Position numbers and translations under genes: made by a program
Assembly (NCBI GenBank): GCA_036259875.1
Contig: DATAAZ010000017.1
Location: 1-47,406, forward strand
From: DATAAZ01 sp036259875
GTDB lineage: Bacteria; Actinomycetota; Thermoleophilia; Gaiellales; Gaiellaceae
Length of the DNA: 47,406 bases
Direction of reading: 5' to 3'
Shown here: piece by piece, positions 17,787 through 24,257 of the stretch
Layout: each line of letters starts with the position of its first letter
Position numbering within the stretch: position 1 is the stretch's first letter
The notes under the pieces: generated by a model
Databases searched by the model: none
What the model saw: only the letters and a program-made list of their open reading frames with translations
Told to the model about the DNA's origin: nothing

Positions 17787-18983
17787 GTGTTCCACGACCG
17801 GGCCCGCATCGACGTCCGGGGCGGCCGCGGCGGGGACGGCGCGCTGAGCTTCCGTCGCGAGAAGTACGTCCCAAAGGGTGGGCCCGACGGCGGCGACGGC
17901 GGGCGGGGGGGCGACGTCGCGCTCGTCGCCGACCCGGATCTTCGCGACCTCGCGTTCTTCGCCCGGAGGGGGCGGTTCGCGGGCGGCCGCGGCGGACACG
18001 GGCAGGGATCCAATCGGCGTGGGGCGGACGGGGAGCCGGTGGAGCTTCGAGTCCCCGTCGGAACACAGGTCTTCGACGCCGAAGGCGGGCTCGTCGCCGA
18101 TCTCGCCCATCCGGGCGCGCGGGCGACGGTCGCGCACGGGGGACACGGCGGGCATGGGAACCGCCGCTTCGCGACGCCGACCCAGCAGGCGCCAAGGATC
18201 GCCGAGGTCGGCCAGCCCGGCGACGAGCGGCGTCTCGAGCTGCGGCTCAAGATCCTGGCCGACGCAGCGCTGCTCGGCTTTCCGAACGCGGGGAAGTCGT
18301 CGCTGTTGCGGCGGCTCTCGAACGCGACGCCGAAGGTCGCCGAGTATCCGTTCACGACGCTCGCGCCCGTCCTCGGTACGGTCGAGCGGCCGGACGGCCG
18401 GCAGCTCACGGTCGCCGACGTCCCGGGGCTGCTCGAAGGAGCGAGCGAAGGCGTCGGCCTCGGCCACGCATTCCTCGCACACCTCGAGCGCGCGCGACTC
18501 TTCCTGCATGTCATCGATGTGCAGGAGGACGTCGAAGGCCGGTTTCACGCGATCGACCGCGAGCTCGCCGCCTACGGGGCTCGACTCGTCGACCGCCCGC
18601 AGATCGTGGTTCTGAACAAGATCGACCTCGTGAGCGCGGCGCCCTCGTTCGCCGTTCGCGACCCGCGCGTTCGCGCCGTGGCGCCGGTCTCGGCCGCGAC
18701 GGGCGCGGGGATCGACGCGCTGCGGCGGGCGCTGTTCGAGGCGGTTCCGGAGACGCCAGTCACCCCAGCCATGGACGGCGAGCTCGCCGACTTCCTCGTT
18801 TACCGGCCCGAGCCGCCACGGCGGCGGGCGCTTCGCATCTATCGCGAGGACGGCGGATATCGCGTCGCGGGCCCGGCCGCCGAGGCGCTCGACGACGGCG
18901 AGCTTCACGACGCGCTTCGGGGGGCAGGCGCGAAGCCGGGCGACCCGGTCACGGTCGGCGACCGGACGTACCGCTTCGAGTGA
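17787..18983 (+). CDS. obgE: GTPase Obg
   Basis: 398 residues. Ribosome-associated GTPase for 50S assembly and stress control. The glycine-rich Obg fold covers about 1-155 (RGGRGGDGALSFRREKYVPKGGP). The G domain carries the P-loop GFPNAGKSSLLRRLSNA, VADVPGLLEGA and NKIDLV. A C-terminal OCT domain is present (DFLVYRPEPP...VAGPAAEALD). GTG start, 18 nt after rpmA. Confidence 0.96.
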   Translation: MFHDRARIDVRGGRGGDGALSFRREKYVPKGGPDGGDGGRGGDVALVADPDLRDLAFFARRGRFAGGRGGHGQGSNRRGADGEPVELRVPVGTQVFDAEGGLVADLAHPGARATVAHGGHGGHGNRRFATPTQQAPRIAEVGQPGDERRLELRLKILADAALLGFPNAGKSSLLRRLSNATPKVAEYPFTTLAPVLGTVERPDGRQLTVADVPGLLEGASEGVGLGHAFLAHLERARLFLHVIDVQEDVEGRFHAIDRELAAYGARLVDRPQIVVLNKIDLVSAAPSFAVRDPRVRAVAPVSAATGAGIDALRRALFEAVPETPVTPAMDGELADFLVYRPEPPRRRALRIYREDGGYRVAGPAAEALDDGELHDALRGAGAKPGDPVTVGDRTYRFE

Positions 18984-19029
18984 GGGTGCCGGCGGCGACC
19001 GTCGGTTCGCTCGTGACGCAGATCGCGAT

Positions 19030-19125
19030 CGGCACACGTTCGCCACGCGGCGTCACGCACGCGTGCGGCCGCCGCTCGTACGCTCGACGCGGGGGTGCTG
19101 CACAGGGGGGTCCCCCGGGGGGCAG
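19030..19125 (+). repeat. Interspersed GC-rich element, copy A
   Basis: One of three clear copies (A here, B 40821-40926, C 45982-46068) sharing CGGCACAC at the left, TACGCTCGRCGYGGGGG in the middle (here from 19079) and a G5-6/C5-6 palindrome with flanking GGGG at the right. Copy A lacks the GGAACC that follows the G-run in B and C and reads GGTGCTGCAC instead. It also holds the palindrome CGCACGCGTGCG. It lies between obgE and nadD in the direction of both. The middle block contains a -10-like TACGCT, so an RNA could begin at the G-run. Confidence 0.6.
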
Positions 19126-19161
19126 CGTCGCGGCCGCCGCCGGACGCGAAGAGCGGCTCGC

Positions 19162-19752
19162 GTGATCGTCGGACTCTTCGGCGGCACGTTCGATCCGCCG
19201 CACGTGGGGCACGTCGCGCTCGCGAAGACGGCGCTCCGCGAGCTCGGTCTCGGCCGCCTGCTCGTGCTCGTCGCCGGCACGCCTCCGCACAAACCCGTCG
19301 AGACGGACGCCGAGGCGAGATTCCGGCTCGCGCAGGCCGCGTTCGCCAACGTCCCCGGCGTCGAGGTCTCGCGCCGCGAGCTGGATCGGCCGGGGCCCTC
19401 GTACACGCTCGAGACCGCGCGATGGGCGAGCGCCGAGTTCGGTGACCCCGTCTTGATCGTCGGTGCCGACGAGTTCGCCGATTTCCTCGGCTGGCACGAG
19501 CCCGACGAGATCCTCGAGCACGTCCGGCTGGCCGTCGCCGAGCGGGCGGGCTACGACCACGCGCGACTGGAGACCGTCCGCACCCGGCTTCGACGGCCCG
19601 GCCGCGTCGCGTACTTCGCGTTCGACCCGATCGGCGTTTCGTCCCGCGACGTCCGCGCCCGGCTCGCGGCAGGCGAGTCGGTCGACGGTCTCGTGCCTCC
19701 GGCGGTTGCGCACGTGATCGGCGAGCTGGGGCTCTACCGGAGCGCCGCCTGA
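19162..19752 (+). CDS. nadD: Nicotinate-nucleotide adenylyltransferase
   Basis: 196 residues. Converts nicotinate mononucleotide and ATP to deamido-NAD in NAD synthesis. The nucleotidyltransferase motif GLFGGTFDPPHVGHVALA holds the HxGH element, and GVSSRDVRARL matches the ISSxxIR motif. GTG 19162 is chosen because it starts just before the first strand (VIVGLFGGT). The frame is open upstream across copy A of the repeat but that is not NadD-like. The obgE-nadD-rsfS order is conserved. Confidence 0.95.
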   Translation: MIVGLFGGTFDPPHVGHVALAKTALRELGLGRLLVLVAGTPPHKPVETDAEARFRLAQAAFANVPGVEVSRRELDRPGPSYTLETARWASAEFGDPVLIVGADEFADFLGWHEPDEILEHVRLAVAERAGYDHARLETVRTRLRRPGRVAYFAFDPIGVSSRDVRARLAAGESVDGLVPPAVAHVIGELGLYRSAA

Positions 19753-19756
19753 CCGG

Positions 19757-19785
19757 TTGCCGCGGTCGACCGCCCCGGCTACGCT
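19757..19785 (+). promoter_or_regulatory. rsfS: Promoter for the rsfS leader: TTGCCG-17-TACGCT
   Basis: TTGCCG (19757-19762) and TACGCT (19780-19785) are separated by exactly 17 nt. The -10 ends 7 nt before the ATG of the 8-codon upstream ORF. This is one of two promoters in the window with a recognisable -35. Confidence 0.6.
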
Positions 19786-19792
19786 GGAATCG

Positions 19793-19819
19793 ATGGCCGA
19801 TCGCCCCAGGAGCGGCTAG
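19793..19819 (+). CDS. Leaderless 8-codon upstream ORF before rsfS
   Basis: ATG at 19793, 7 nt after the -10 box, encodes MADRPRSG and ends at TAG 19817-19819. It is in the same reading frame as rsfS, which continues directly after the TAG. The ORF contains AGGAG (19808-19812), which can serve as Shine-Dalgarno for a CTG at 19823. It may couple termination to re-initiation, or the TAG may be read through. Alternatively a sequencing error or recent mutation created the stop. Confidence 0.45.
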   Translation: MADRPRSG

Positions 19820-19822
19820 CCG

Positions 19823-20176
19823 CTGACGCCGCTCGAGCAAGCGCAACAGATCGCCGGCATCGCTCAGGAGAAGCTGGCGCGGGACGTCACGATTCTCGAC
19901 ATGCGGCCCGTGTGTTCGTACACGGACTACTTCGTCATCTGCACGGGCCAGAACCCGCGCCAGACGAAGGCGATCTTCGAAGCCGTGCGCGAGCGCCTGA
20001 AGCGCGCGGGGCGCGTGATCCCGCACAACGTCGACGGAGCGGACGAGGCGACGTGGATCCTCGCCGATTACCTCGACGTCGTGCTCCACGTGTTCACGCC
20101 CGAGGCGCGCGGCTACTACCGGCTGGAAGAGCTCTGGGGCGACGTCCCGTCGGTCGAAATCGCGGCGGCGCGCTAG
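19823..20176 (+). CDS. rsfS: Ribosomal silencing factor RsfS
   Basis: About 117 residues from CTG 19823. RsfS binds uL14 and blocks subunit joining when nutrients are short. The core CSYTDYFVICTGQNPRQTKAI...VDGADEATWILADYLDVVLHVF...YYRLEELWGD is diagnostic. The first ATG in frame is at 19901, but that start deletes the conserved first helix (LEQAQQIAGIAQEKLARDVTILDM), so the protein must begin upstream. Between the TAG at 19817 and that helix the only start-like codon is CTG, 10 nt after AGGAG. Identity is certain, the start is not. Confidence 0.85.
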   Translation: MTPLEQAQQIAGIAQEKLARDVTILDMRPVCSYTDYFVICTGQNPRQTKAIFEAVRERLKRAGRVIPHNVDGADEATWILADYLDVVLHVFTPEARGYYRLEELWGDVPSVEIAAAR

Positions 20177-20335
20177 CTAGACGCCTTCCGACCCCTCGCC
20201 GAAGCCGCCGAGCGCCCAGATGACGACGATGACGGCCGCGACGAGCGCGGCCAAGAGGAGGAGGCCGCCGATGAAGGCAAGCGGCGGGCTGAAGAGCCGT
20301 AGGCGCCGGCGCGTCTCCGGGCTTCGCTCCTCCAC
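20177..20335 (-). CDS. Small single-pass membrane protein, 52 residues
   Basis: GTG at 20335, with -10 box TAGGCT ending 7 nt upstream. A short charged start (VEERSPETRRRLRLFSPP) leads to one long hydrophobic segment (LAFIGGLLLLAALVAAVIVVIWALGG) and an acidic tail. Its stop abuts the rsfS stop from the opposite strand (CTAGCTAG at 20173-20180). It follows the zinc-ribbon gene at 20346-20588 by 10 nt. Function unknown. Confidence 0.65.
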   Translation of the reverse strand: MEERSPETRRRLRLFSPPLAFIGGLLLLAALVAAVIVVIWALGGFGEGSEGV

Positions 20336-20342
20336 GGGGTGG

Positions 20343-20348
20343 AGCCTA
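20343..20348 (-). promoter_or_regulatory. -10 box TAGGCT sharing bases with the upstream stop codon
   Basis: TAGGCT on the minus strand ends 7 nt before the GTG at 20335. Its first three bases are the TAG stop of the zinc-ribbon gene. Confidence 0.45.
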
Positions 20349-20588
20349 CCGCGGGCGGTCGGAACCGGAACGCGCCTCGAGCCCCGCGGGCGCGGCAAGC
20401 GCCGTGAACGGCCGCCACGGCGCCGGATCCCAGAGCGTTCCACGGCACATCGGGCACGGCGGCGGCTCGCCGGTTACCGGGACGCCGTAGCCGCACCCGG
20501 TGCACCGCAGCTCCCGCCGACCCGCGATGTCGCCTCGCCGCACCCCGACGGCGCCGTTCCGCTGCGCCGCATCGGCTCCGGCTTCCAT
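20346..20588 (-). CDS. Small zinc-ribbon protein, 80 residues
   Basis: ATG at 20588 preceded by AGGGGGAA as ribosome binding site. After a variable start the protein has LRCTGCGYGVPVTGEPPPCPMCRGTLW, two CxxC knuckles spaced like a rubredoxin or zinc ribbon. The rest is alanine- and proline-rich. The frame stays open upstream through the tRNA complement, which cannot be coding, so the internal ATG is chosen. It probably binds one Zn or Fe; a role is not evident. Confidence 0.6.
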   Translation of the reverse strand: MEAGADAAQRNGAVGVRRGDIAGRRELRCTGCGYGVPVTGEPPPCPMCRGTLWDPAPWRPFTALAAPAGLEARSGSDRPR

Positions 20589-20665
20589 CGTTCCCCCTTG
20601 GTCGCTCGGGTCGTACCCCGCCCGGGATGCCCGAAAACGGCGGGGGAACGCGGCATCGCCTCCGC

Positions 20666-20671
20666 TATCGT
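20666..20671 (+). promoter_or_regulatory. -10 box TATCGT for tRNA-Ala
   Basis: TATCGT ends 10 nt before the first base of the tRNA, suitable spacing for a start within a few bases of the mature 5' end. Confidence 0.4.
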
Positions 20672-20681
20672 TGTCGAGCGC

Positions 20682-20754
20682 GGGGCCATAGCTCAGCTGG
20701 GAGAGCGTCTGGCTGGCAGCCAGAAGGTCACGGGTTCGAGTCCCGTTGGCTCCA
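20682..20754 (+). tRNA. tRNA-Ala (anticodon GGC)
   Basis: 73 nt folding as a full cloverleaf. The acceptor arm pairs GGGGCCA with TGGCTCC and includes the G3-U70 wobble that identifies alanine tRNAs. The anticodon loop is CTGGCAG (GGC anticodon, reads GCC/GCU). The T arm is ACGGG TTCGAGT CCCGT. Discriminator base A73. The CCA end is not encoded. GCC is very common in this DNA, which fits the need for this isoacceptor. Confidence 0.97.
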
Positions 20755-20844
20755 TCGCCCAAGGAGAGCCTCGCCTCGTCGAAACGGACGGGACGAGTGG
20801 CCTCGGCGCGATTCGCGAGCGCCGGCACCGGGTACCCGAGACGC

Positions 20845-21150
20845 GTGGCGGATGAGCAACGGCAAGACCGGCCGGGCGAGCTCGCGGACACGCCGGCCGC
20901 CGGAACGCCGCAGGACCCCGGCATCCCGGGAGCGAAGCTGCCCGCCGACCAGGCGGGCCAGGGGGCGGACGCCGGTCTCCAACGCGACCCCGACGAATGG
21001 GTGACGGGCGACGAGCCCATGACGCCGGCGCAGGCCTCGTACCTGCGGACGCTCTCGGAGCGCGCGAACGAGCCGTTCGACGAGAGCCTCACGAAGGCCG
21101 AGGCGTCGAAGCGGATCGACGAGCTTCGCGCGAAGACCGGGCTCGGCTAG
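20845..21150 (+). CDS. DUF3072 family protein
   Basis: 101 residues from GTG 20845. The C-terminal 55 residues (DPDEWVTGDEPMTPAQASYL, RTLSERANEPFDESL, TKAEASKRIDELRA) match DUF3072, an uncharacterised family of small actinobacterial and proteobacterial proteins. The first 45 residues are disordered-looking (P, G, D, Q rich). The frame is open back into the tRNA 3' end, which is not coding. Its TAG stop shares CTAG with the convergent FAD/Rieske gene. Confidence 0.75.
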   Translation: MADEQRQDRPGELADTPAAGTPQDPGIPGAKLPADQAGQGADAGLQRDPDEWVTGDEPMTPAQASYLRTLSERANEPFDESLTKAEASKRIDELRAKTGLG

Positions 21151-22676
21151 CGGACGAGCTCGTCCTGTGCGGCCAGGTCGTCGACCGCCGGCCCCTGGAT
21201 CGCGGTCCCGTCGGCGGCGAAGCGCGACCCGTGGCACGGGCAATCCCAGCTCTCCTCGGCCGGGTTCCACGAGACGACGCAGCCGAGGTGCGTGCAGACC
21301 GCGGAGACGGCGTGGAGCGCGCCTGACGCGTCGCGCCGGACACCGACCAGCTGCCCGTTCAGCCGAACGACGCGCCCCTCACCCGGCATGAGCGCGTCGA
21401 GGCTCTCGTCCGCGGCGGCGGCGCGGGCGCGATCGCCGAGCCAGCGCTTGGCGACATTCGCGTTTTCCCTCGCGAAGTCGACGGCCGACGTGACGGGCTT
21501 CAGCCGTTTCGCGTCGTACAGCGTCGCCCAGGAGTTCGGCCTGCCGAGCAGGAGATCGGCGAGGACGAGCGCCGACGCGACGCCGTTCGACATCCCCCAG
21601 CCGCCGAAGCCGGTCGCGACGAGGATCCCCGACGAGCCGCGGCGAAGGCGTCCGACGTACGGCACGCGGTCGACCGAGTAGAAATCCTGCGTCGCCCACC
21701 GGTACGCGATGTCTTCGACGCCGAAGCGCTCGCGCGCCCACGCAGCGAGCCGCTCCCCGCGCTCGTCGGTGCGCGGCTCCTGGCCCGTCTTATGGCCCTC
21801 GCCGCCGATCAGGAGGAGTCGTCCGCCCCCGTCGCGTGCAGAGCGGACCGAGTGGGTGGGATTCTCCGTCGAGATGTACATCCCCGCGACCGCGCGGTCG
21901 GCCGCAACCCGCGCGGCGACGACGTGCGAGCGCTTCGGATGCGTCTTTGCGAAGAAGAGGCCGCGGTCGAGGATCGGGAGGTGCGTGGCGAGCACGACGC
22001 TCCGTGCGCGGATTGGCCCGCGCGCGGTGTCGACGACGCACGGGTCGCCCTCGCGCACGTCGCGCACGCGCGTCAGCTCGAATACGTGGCTTCCGTCGCC
22101 CGGTAGCGCACGGGCGAGCGGGAGCAGGAACTTTCGCGGGTGGAACTGCGCCTGCTCCTCGAGGGCGACCGCGCCCGCCACGGCGAACGGAAGCTCCGTC
22201 TCGCGCGTGAACGAGGCGGGAAGCCCGGCGCGCCGCGCGGCCTCGGCCTCGCCGCGAAGCGTCTCCACCTCGTCCGGCGACTCGGAATAGACGTAGTTCC
22301 GCGTTCGCTCGAGATCGCATTCGATCCGTTCGTCCGCGGCCATGCGAGCGACGGTCTCGACGGCAGTCTGGTTTGCGGCCGCGTAGAGCCGCGCGCCCTC
22401 CGCGCCGAAGTGCCGCTCGAGGTGCGAGTAGACGACGTTATGCCCCGCGGTCAGCTTCGCCGTCGTGTACCCGGTCGCCCCGTGGAGGATCCGCTTCGAC
22501 TCGACGAGCGCGACCGTCTTCCCGGCCCGCTTGAGGAGTGTCGCGGTCATGATCCCCGTGATCCCGGCGCCGACCACGGCGACGTCGACCGAGACGTCGC
22601 CTTCGAGCGGCGGGAACCGGGGCGCCTCGGTCGATGCGATCCAGTAGGACTCGACCCGGTCGGGAAGCCCGGTCAC
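21147..22676 (-). CDS. FAD-dependent oxidoreductase with C-terminal Rieske domain
   Basis: 509 residues. The N-terminal DAO/glycine-oxidase-type FAD domain has VDVAVVGAGITGIMTATLL (Rossmann GxGxxG) and a motif near the end of the domain VATGFGGWGMSNGVASALVLADLL. The C-terminal Rieske [2Fe-2S] domain (about 420-505) has ligands C461, H463, C479, H482 and the extra cysteines C466 and C481 that form a disulfide in bc1-type Rieske proteins. It resembles Bacillus YhfW-type proteins, whose substrate is unknown. GTG start overlapping the stop of the phosphoesterase gene (GTGA), so the two form an operon. No signal peptide or TM, therefore cytoplasmic. Confidence 0.88.
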   Translation of the reverse strand: MTGLPDRVESYWIASTEAPRFPPLEGDVSVDVAVVGAGITGIMTATLLKRAGKTVALVESKRILHGATGYTTAKLTAGHNVVYSHLERHFGAEGARLYAAANQTAVETVARMAADERIECDLERTRNYVYSESPDEVETLRGEAEAARRAGLPASFTRETELPFAVAGAVALEEQAQFHPRKFLLPLARALPGDGSHVFELTRVRDVREGDPCVVDTARGPIRARSVVLATHLPILDRGLFFAKTHPKRSHVVAARVAADRAVAGMYISTENPTHSVRSARDGGGRLLLIGGEGHKTGQEPRTDERGERLAAWARERFGVEDIAYRWATQDFYSVDRVPYVGRLRRGSSGILVATGFGGWGMSNGVASALVLADLLLGRPNSWATLYDAKRLKPVTSAVDFARENANVAKRWLGDRARAAAADESLDALMPGEGRVVRLNGQLVGVRRDASGALHAVSAVCTHLGCVVSWNPAEESWDCPCHGSRFAADGTAIQGPAVDDLAAQDELVR

Positions 22677-23404
22677 GCGGGCCCCCGCCCGTCGAGCTCG
22701 AAGATCCAGAAGTCCCGCCGCATGACGGGAACGGCCACGTTGAAGACGGGCACGTCGCCGATCGAGCCGGCGAACGTCCCCGCGTGCCCGTGCCCGTGGA
22801 GGACGAGGTCGGGGCGGTGCACCTCGATCGGCGGTGCCAGCCGGTCGGTCCCGAGGAATGTCCAGATCGACTTCGGCTCCCCCTCGAGCGTCGTGTGCGT
22901 CGGCGCGTAGTGGAGGAGGACGATCCTAACGGGGCATCCCTTCACCGCCTCGAGACCCCGCTCGAGAGCGCGCACCTCGTCGCTCGTCTCGGCGTACACG
23001 CGGCGCAGCACCGGCTCGCCGAAGTCGGGGAGCTGCGAGTCGGGGAATCCGCCGACGAAGCCCTTCGTCCCGACGATTCCCACTTCCGTCCCGCGCACGT
23101 CGAGCGTCATCCAGTTGCGTTCGAGGACGATGACGCCGGCCTCGGTCAGGAGCCGCACGACCTCGTCCTTGCGGTTCGAGTGCCAGTCGTGGTTCCCGAG
23201 CACCGCGACGACCGGGACCTCGACGCCGGCCGCGACGTCGGCGAGGACGGCCGCCTGCTCCGGCTCGCCGTGCGTCGTCAGGTCGCCCGCGAGGAGGACG
23301 AGATCGACGTCGGCATCGAGCCGCCGGAACGACTCGTCGATCTGCGCGCGCCGGGAGGGCGAGCAATGGATATCGCCGGCTGCCGCGACCCGGATCGGCC
23401 TCAC
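22673..23404 (-). CDS. Calcineurin-like metallophosphoesterase
   Basis: 243 residues from GTG 23404. All metallophosphoesterase motifs are present: GDIHCS, LLAGDLTTHG, VLGNHDWHSN, LHYAPTH and LHGHGHAG, so two metal ions should bind. Such proteins hydrolyse phosphomono- or diesters; the substrate cannot be told. First gene of a two-gene operon with the FAD/Rieske oxidoreductase, overlapping it by GTGA. Divergent from the nucleotidyltransferase gene with a 64-bp gap. Confidence 0.88.
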   Translation of the reverse strand: MRPIRVAAAGDIHCSPSRRAQIDESFRRLDADVDLVLLAGDLTTHGEPEQAAVLADVAAGVEVPVVAVLGNHDWHSNRKDEVVRLLTEAGVIVLERNWMTLDVRGTEVGIVGTKGFVGGFPDSQLPDFGEPVLRRVYAETSDEVRALERGLEAVKGCPVRIVLLHYAPTHTTLEGEPKSIWTFLGTDRLAPPIEVHRPDLVLHGHGHAGTFAGSIGDVPVFNVAVPVMRRDFWIFELDGRGPA

Positions 23405-23468
23405 GCGCCTATCTTGCCCGCGGGCATCCGGTTGAGCGCCGGGCCGGTCGGGTAGCCGAAAGCACGCG

Positions 23469-24011
23469 ATGGAGTTCGACGAGATCTGCGAGAGCATGAA
23501 GAAGGCGGCGGGCGCGCTTCGGGACGCCGGCATCCCGTTCGTGCTCGGCGGGGGCCTCGCGGCGTGGGCGCGCGGCGGGCCGTCCTCGAACCACGACGTC
23601 GACCTGCTCCTGAAGCCCGGCGACGTCGAGCGCGCCGTCGCCGTTCTCGAGGACCTCGGGATGCGGACGGAGACACCGCCCGAGGGCTGGCTCGTGAAGG
23701 CCTACGACGGCGACGTCCTCATCGATCTGATCTTCGATCCCTCCACGGGCCCCGTCACGGACGAGGTGATCGAGCGCGCCGACGAAATCGAGGTGGTCTC
23801 GACCCGGATGCGCGTGATGGCCCTCGAGGACATCATGGCGACGAAGCTCCTCGCCCTCAACGAGACGCATCTCGACTTCAAGGGCTCGCTCGAGATGGCG
23901 CGCGCCGTGCGCGAGCAAGTCGACTGGCACGAGGTGCGCGAGCGGACGAACGACTCCCCGTACGCGAAGGCGTTCTTCGCGCTCGTGGAGGAGCTCGGGG
24001 TCGTCCACTAG
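23469..24011 (+). CDS. Nucleotidyltransferase-fold protein
   Basis: 180 residues. Residues 20-50 (IPFVLGGGLAAWARGGPSSNHDVDLLLKPGD) carry the GG...A..R...S.D.DL pattern of polymerase-beta-like nucleotidyltransferases of the AbiEii/MNT type. A second acidic site is in YDGDVLIDLIF. Such proteins may transfer nucleotides to tRNA, protein or antibiotics, or serve as antitoxin/toxin pairs. No partner HEPN gene is adjacent, so no toxin-antitoxin claim is made. Single gene followed by a hairpin. Confidence 0.75.
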   Translation: MEFDEICESMKKAAGALRDAGIPFVLGGGLAAWARGGPSSNHDVDLLLKPGDVERAVAVLEDLGMRTETPPEGWLVKAYDGDVLIDLIFDPSTGPVTDEVIERADEIEVVSTRMRVMALEDIMATKLLALNETHLDFKGSLEMARAVREQVDWHEVRERTNDSPYAKAFFALVEELGVVH

Positions 24012-24028
24012 GCGCCGCTTGCGGCGCC
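24011..24028 (+). terminator. Hairpin after the nucleotidyltransferase gene
   Basis: Perfect inverted repeat GGCGCCGC-TT-GCGGCGCC beginning on the last base of the stop codon. It has no U-tract, as is common for actinobacterial terminators. Confidence 0.5.
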
Positions 24029-24118
24029 GTATCCAGGACGGGCGGGCTTCGGCCGCGCGTCCGTCTGAACCGGTCGACGATCGCGTTCGCCGCACCGATC
24101 CTGTGTCCGTTCGTCGGA

Positions 24119-24124
24119 TAGACT
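24119..24124 (+). promoter_or_regulatory. leuS: -10 box TAGACT for the leuS leader
   Basis: TAGACT lies 5 nt before GTG 24130 and 11 nt before ATG 24136 of the leader peptide, fitting a leaderless start on the leader ORF. The 90 nt between the preceding hairpin and this box hold nothing I recognise. Confidence 0.55.
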
Positions 24125-24129
24125 CGATC

Positions 24130-24171
24130 GTGACGATGCATCGTCTCCTTACGAGCGGAAGGGGGAGCTAG
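24130..24171 (+). CDS. Leucine leader peptide before leuS
   Basis: Open frame VTMHRLLTSGRGS then TAG; the start is GTG 24130 or ATG 24136, both in frame. It carries adjacent leucine codons CTC CTT (24145-24150). A perfect 14-bp palindrome (GACGATGCATCGTC, 24132-24145) covers the start. It is followed by a strong terminator and leuS, the layout of ribosome-mediated attenuation. Two leucine codons in 11-13 is suggestive rather than conclusive. Confidence 0.5.
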   Translation: MTMHRLLTSGRGS

Positions 24172-24206
24172 CGGGCGGCGGTCGCCGGTCGCACGACTCC
24201 TCCCTG

Positions 24207-24229
24207 GCCTCTCGAACGAGAGGCTTTTT
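24207..24229 (+). terminator. leuS: Intrinsic terminator (attenuator) in the leuS leader
   Basis: GCCTCTC (24207-24213), loop GAAC, GAGAGGC (24218-24224), then TTTTT (24225-24229). A U-tract is rare in this GC-rich window, which makes this the clearest intrinsic terminator here. It lies 28 nt before the leuS start, so readthrough is required for expression from the upstream promoter. Confidence 0.75.
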
Positions 24230-24257
24230 CGTGTCCGGGCCCGAAAGTGGAGCGGAA

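Noticed and set aside
19901..20176. Shorter RsfS starting at ATG 19901
   Set aside because: It would delete the conserved first helix and start in the middle of the first strand; no ribosome binding site or promoter supports it.
23469..24011. Toxin-antitoxin system based on the nucleotidyltransferase-fold gene
   Set aside because: No adjacent HEPN, AbiEi or other partner gene; the neighbours are a metallophosphoesterase on the other strand and leuS.
24119..24230. T-box riboswitch for leuS
   Set aside because: The leader RNA would be only about 100 nt, no stem I with specifier loop is seen, and the AGGGTGGNACCGCG block is not present; GGGGGAGCTAGCGGG is only loosely similar. A leader-peptide attenuator fits better.
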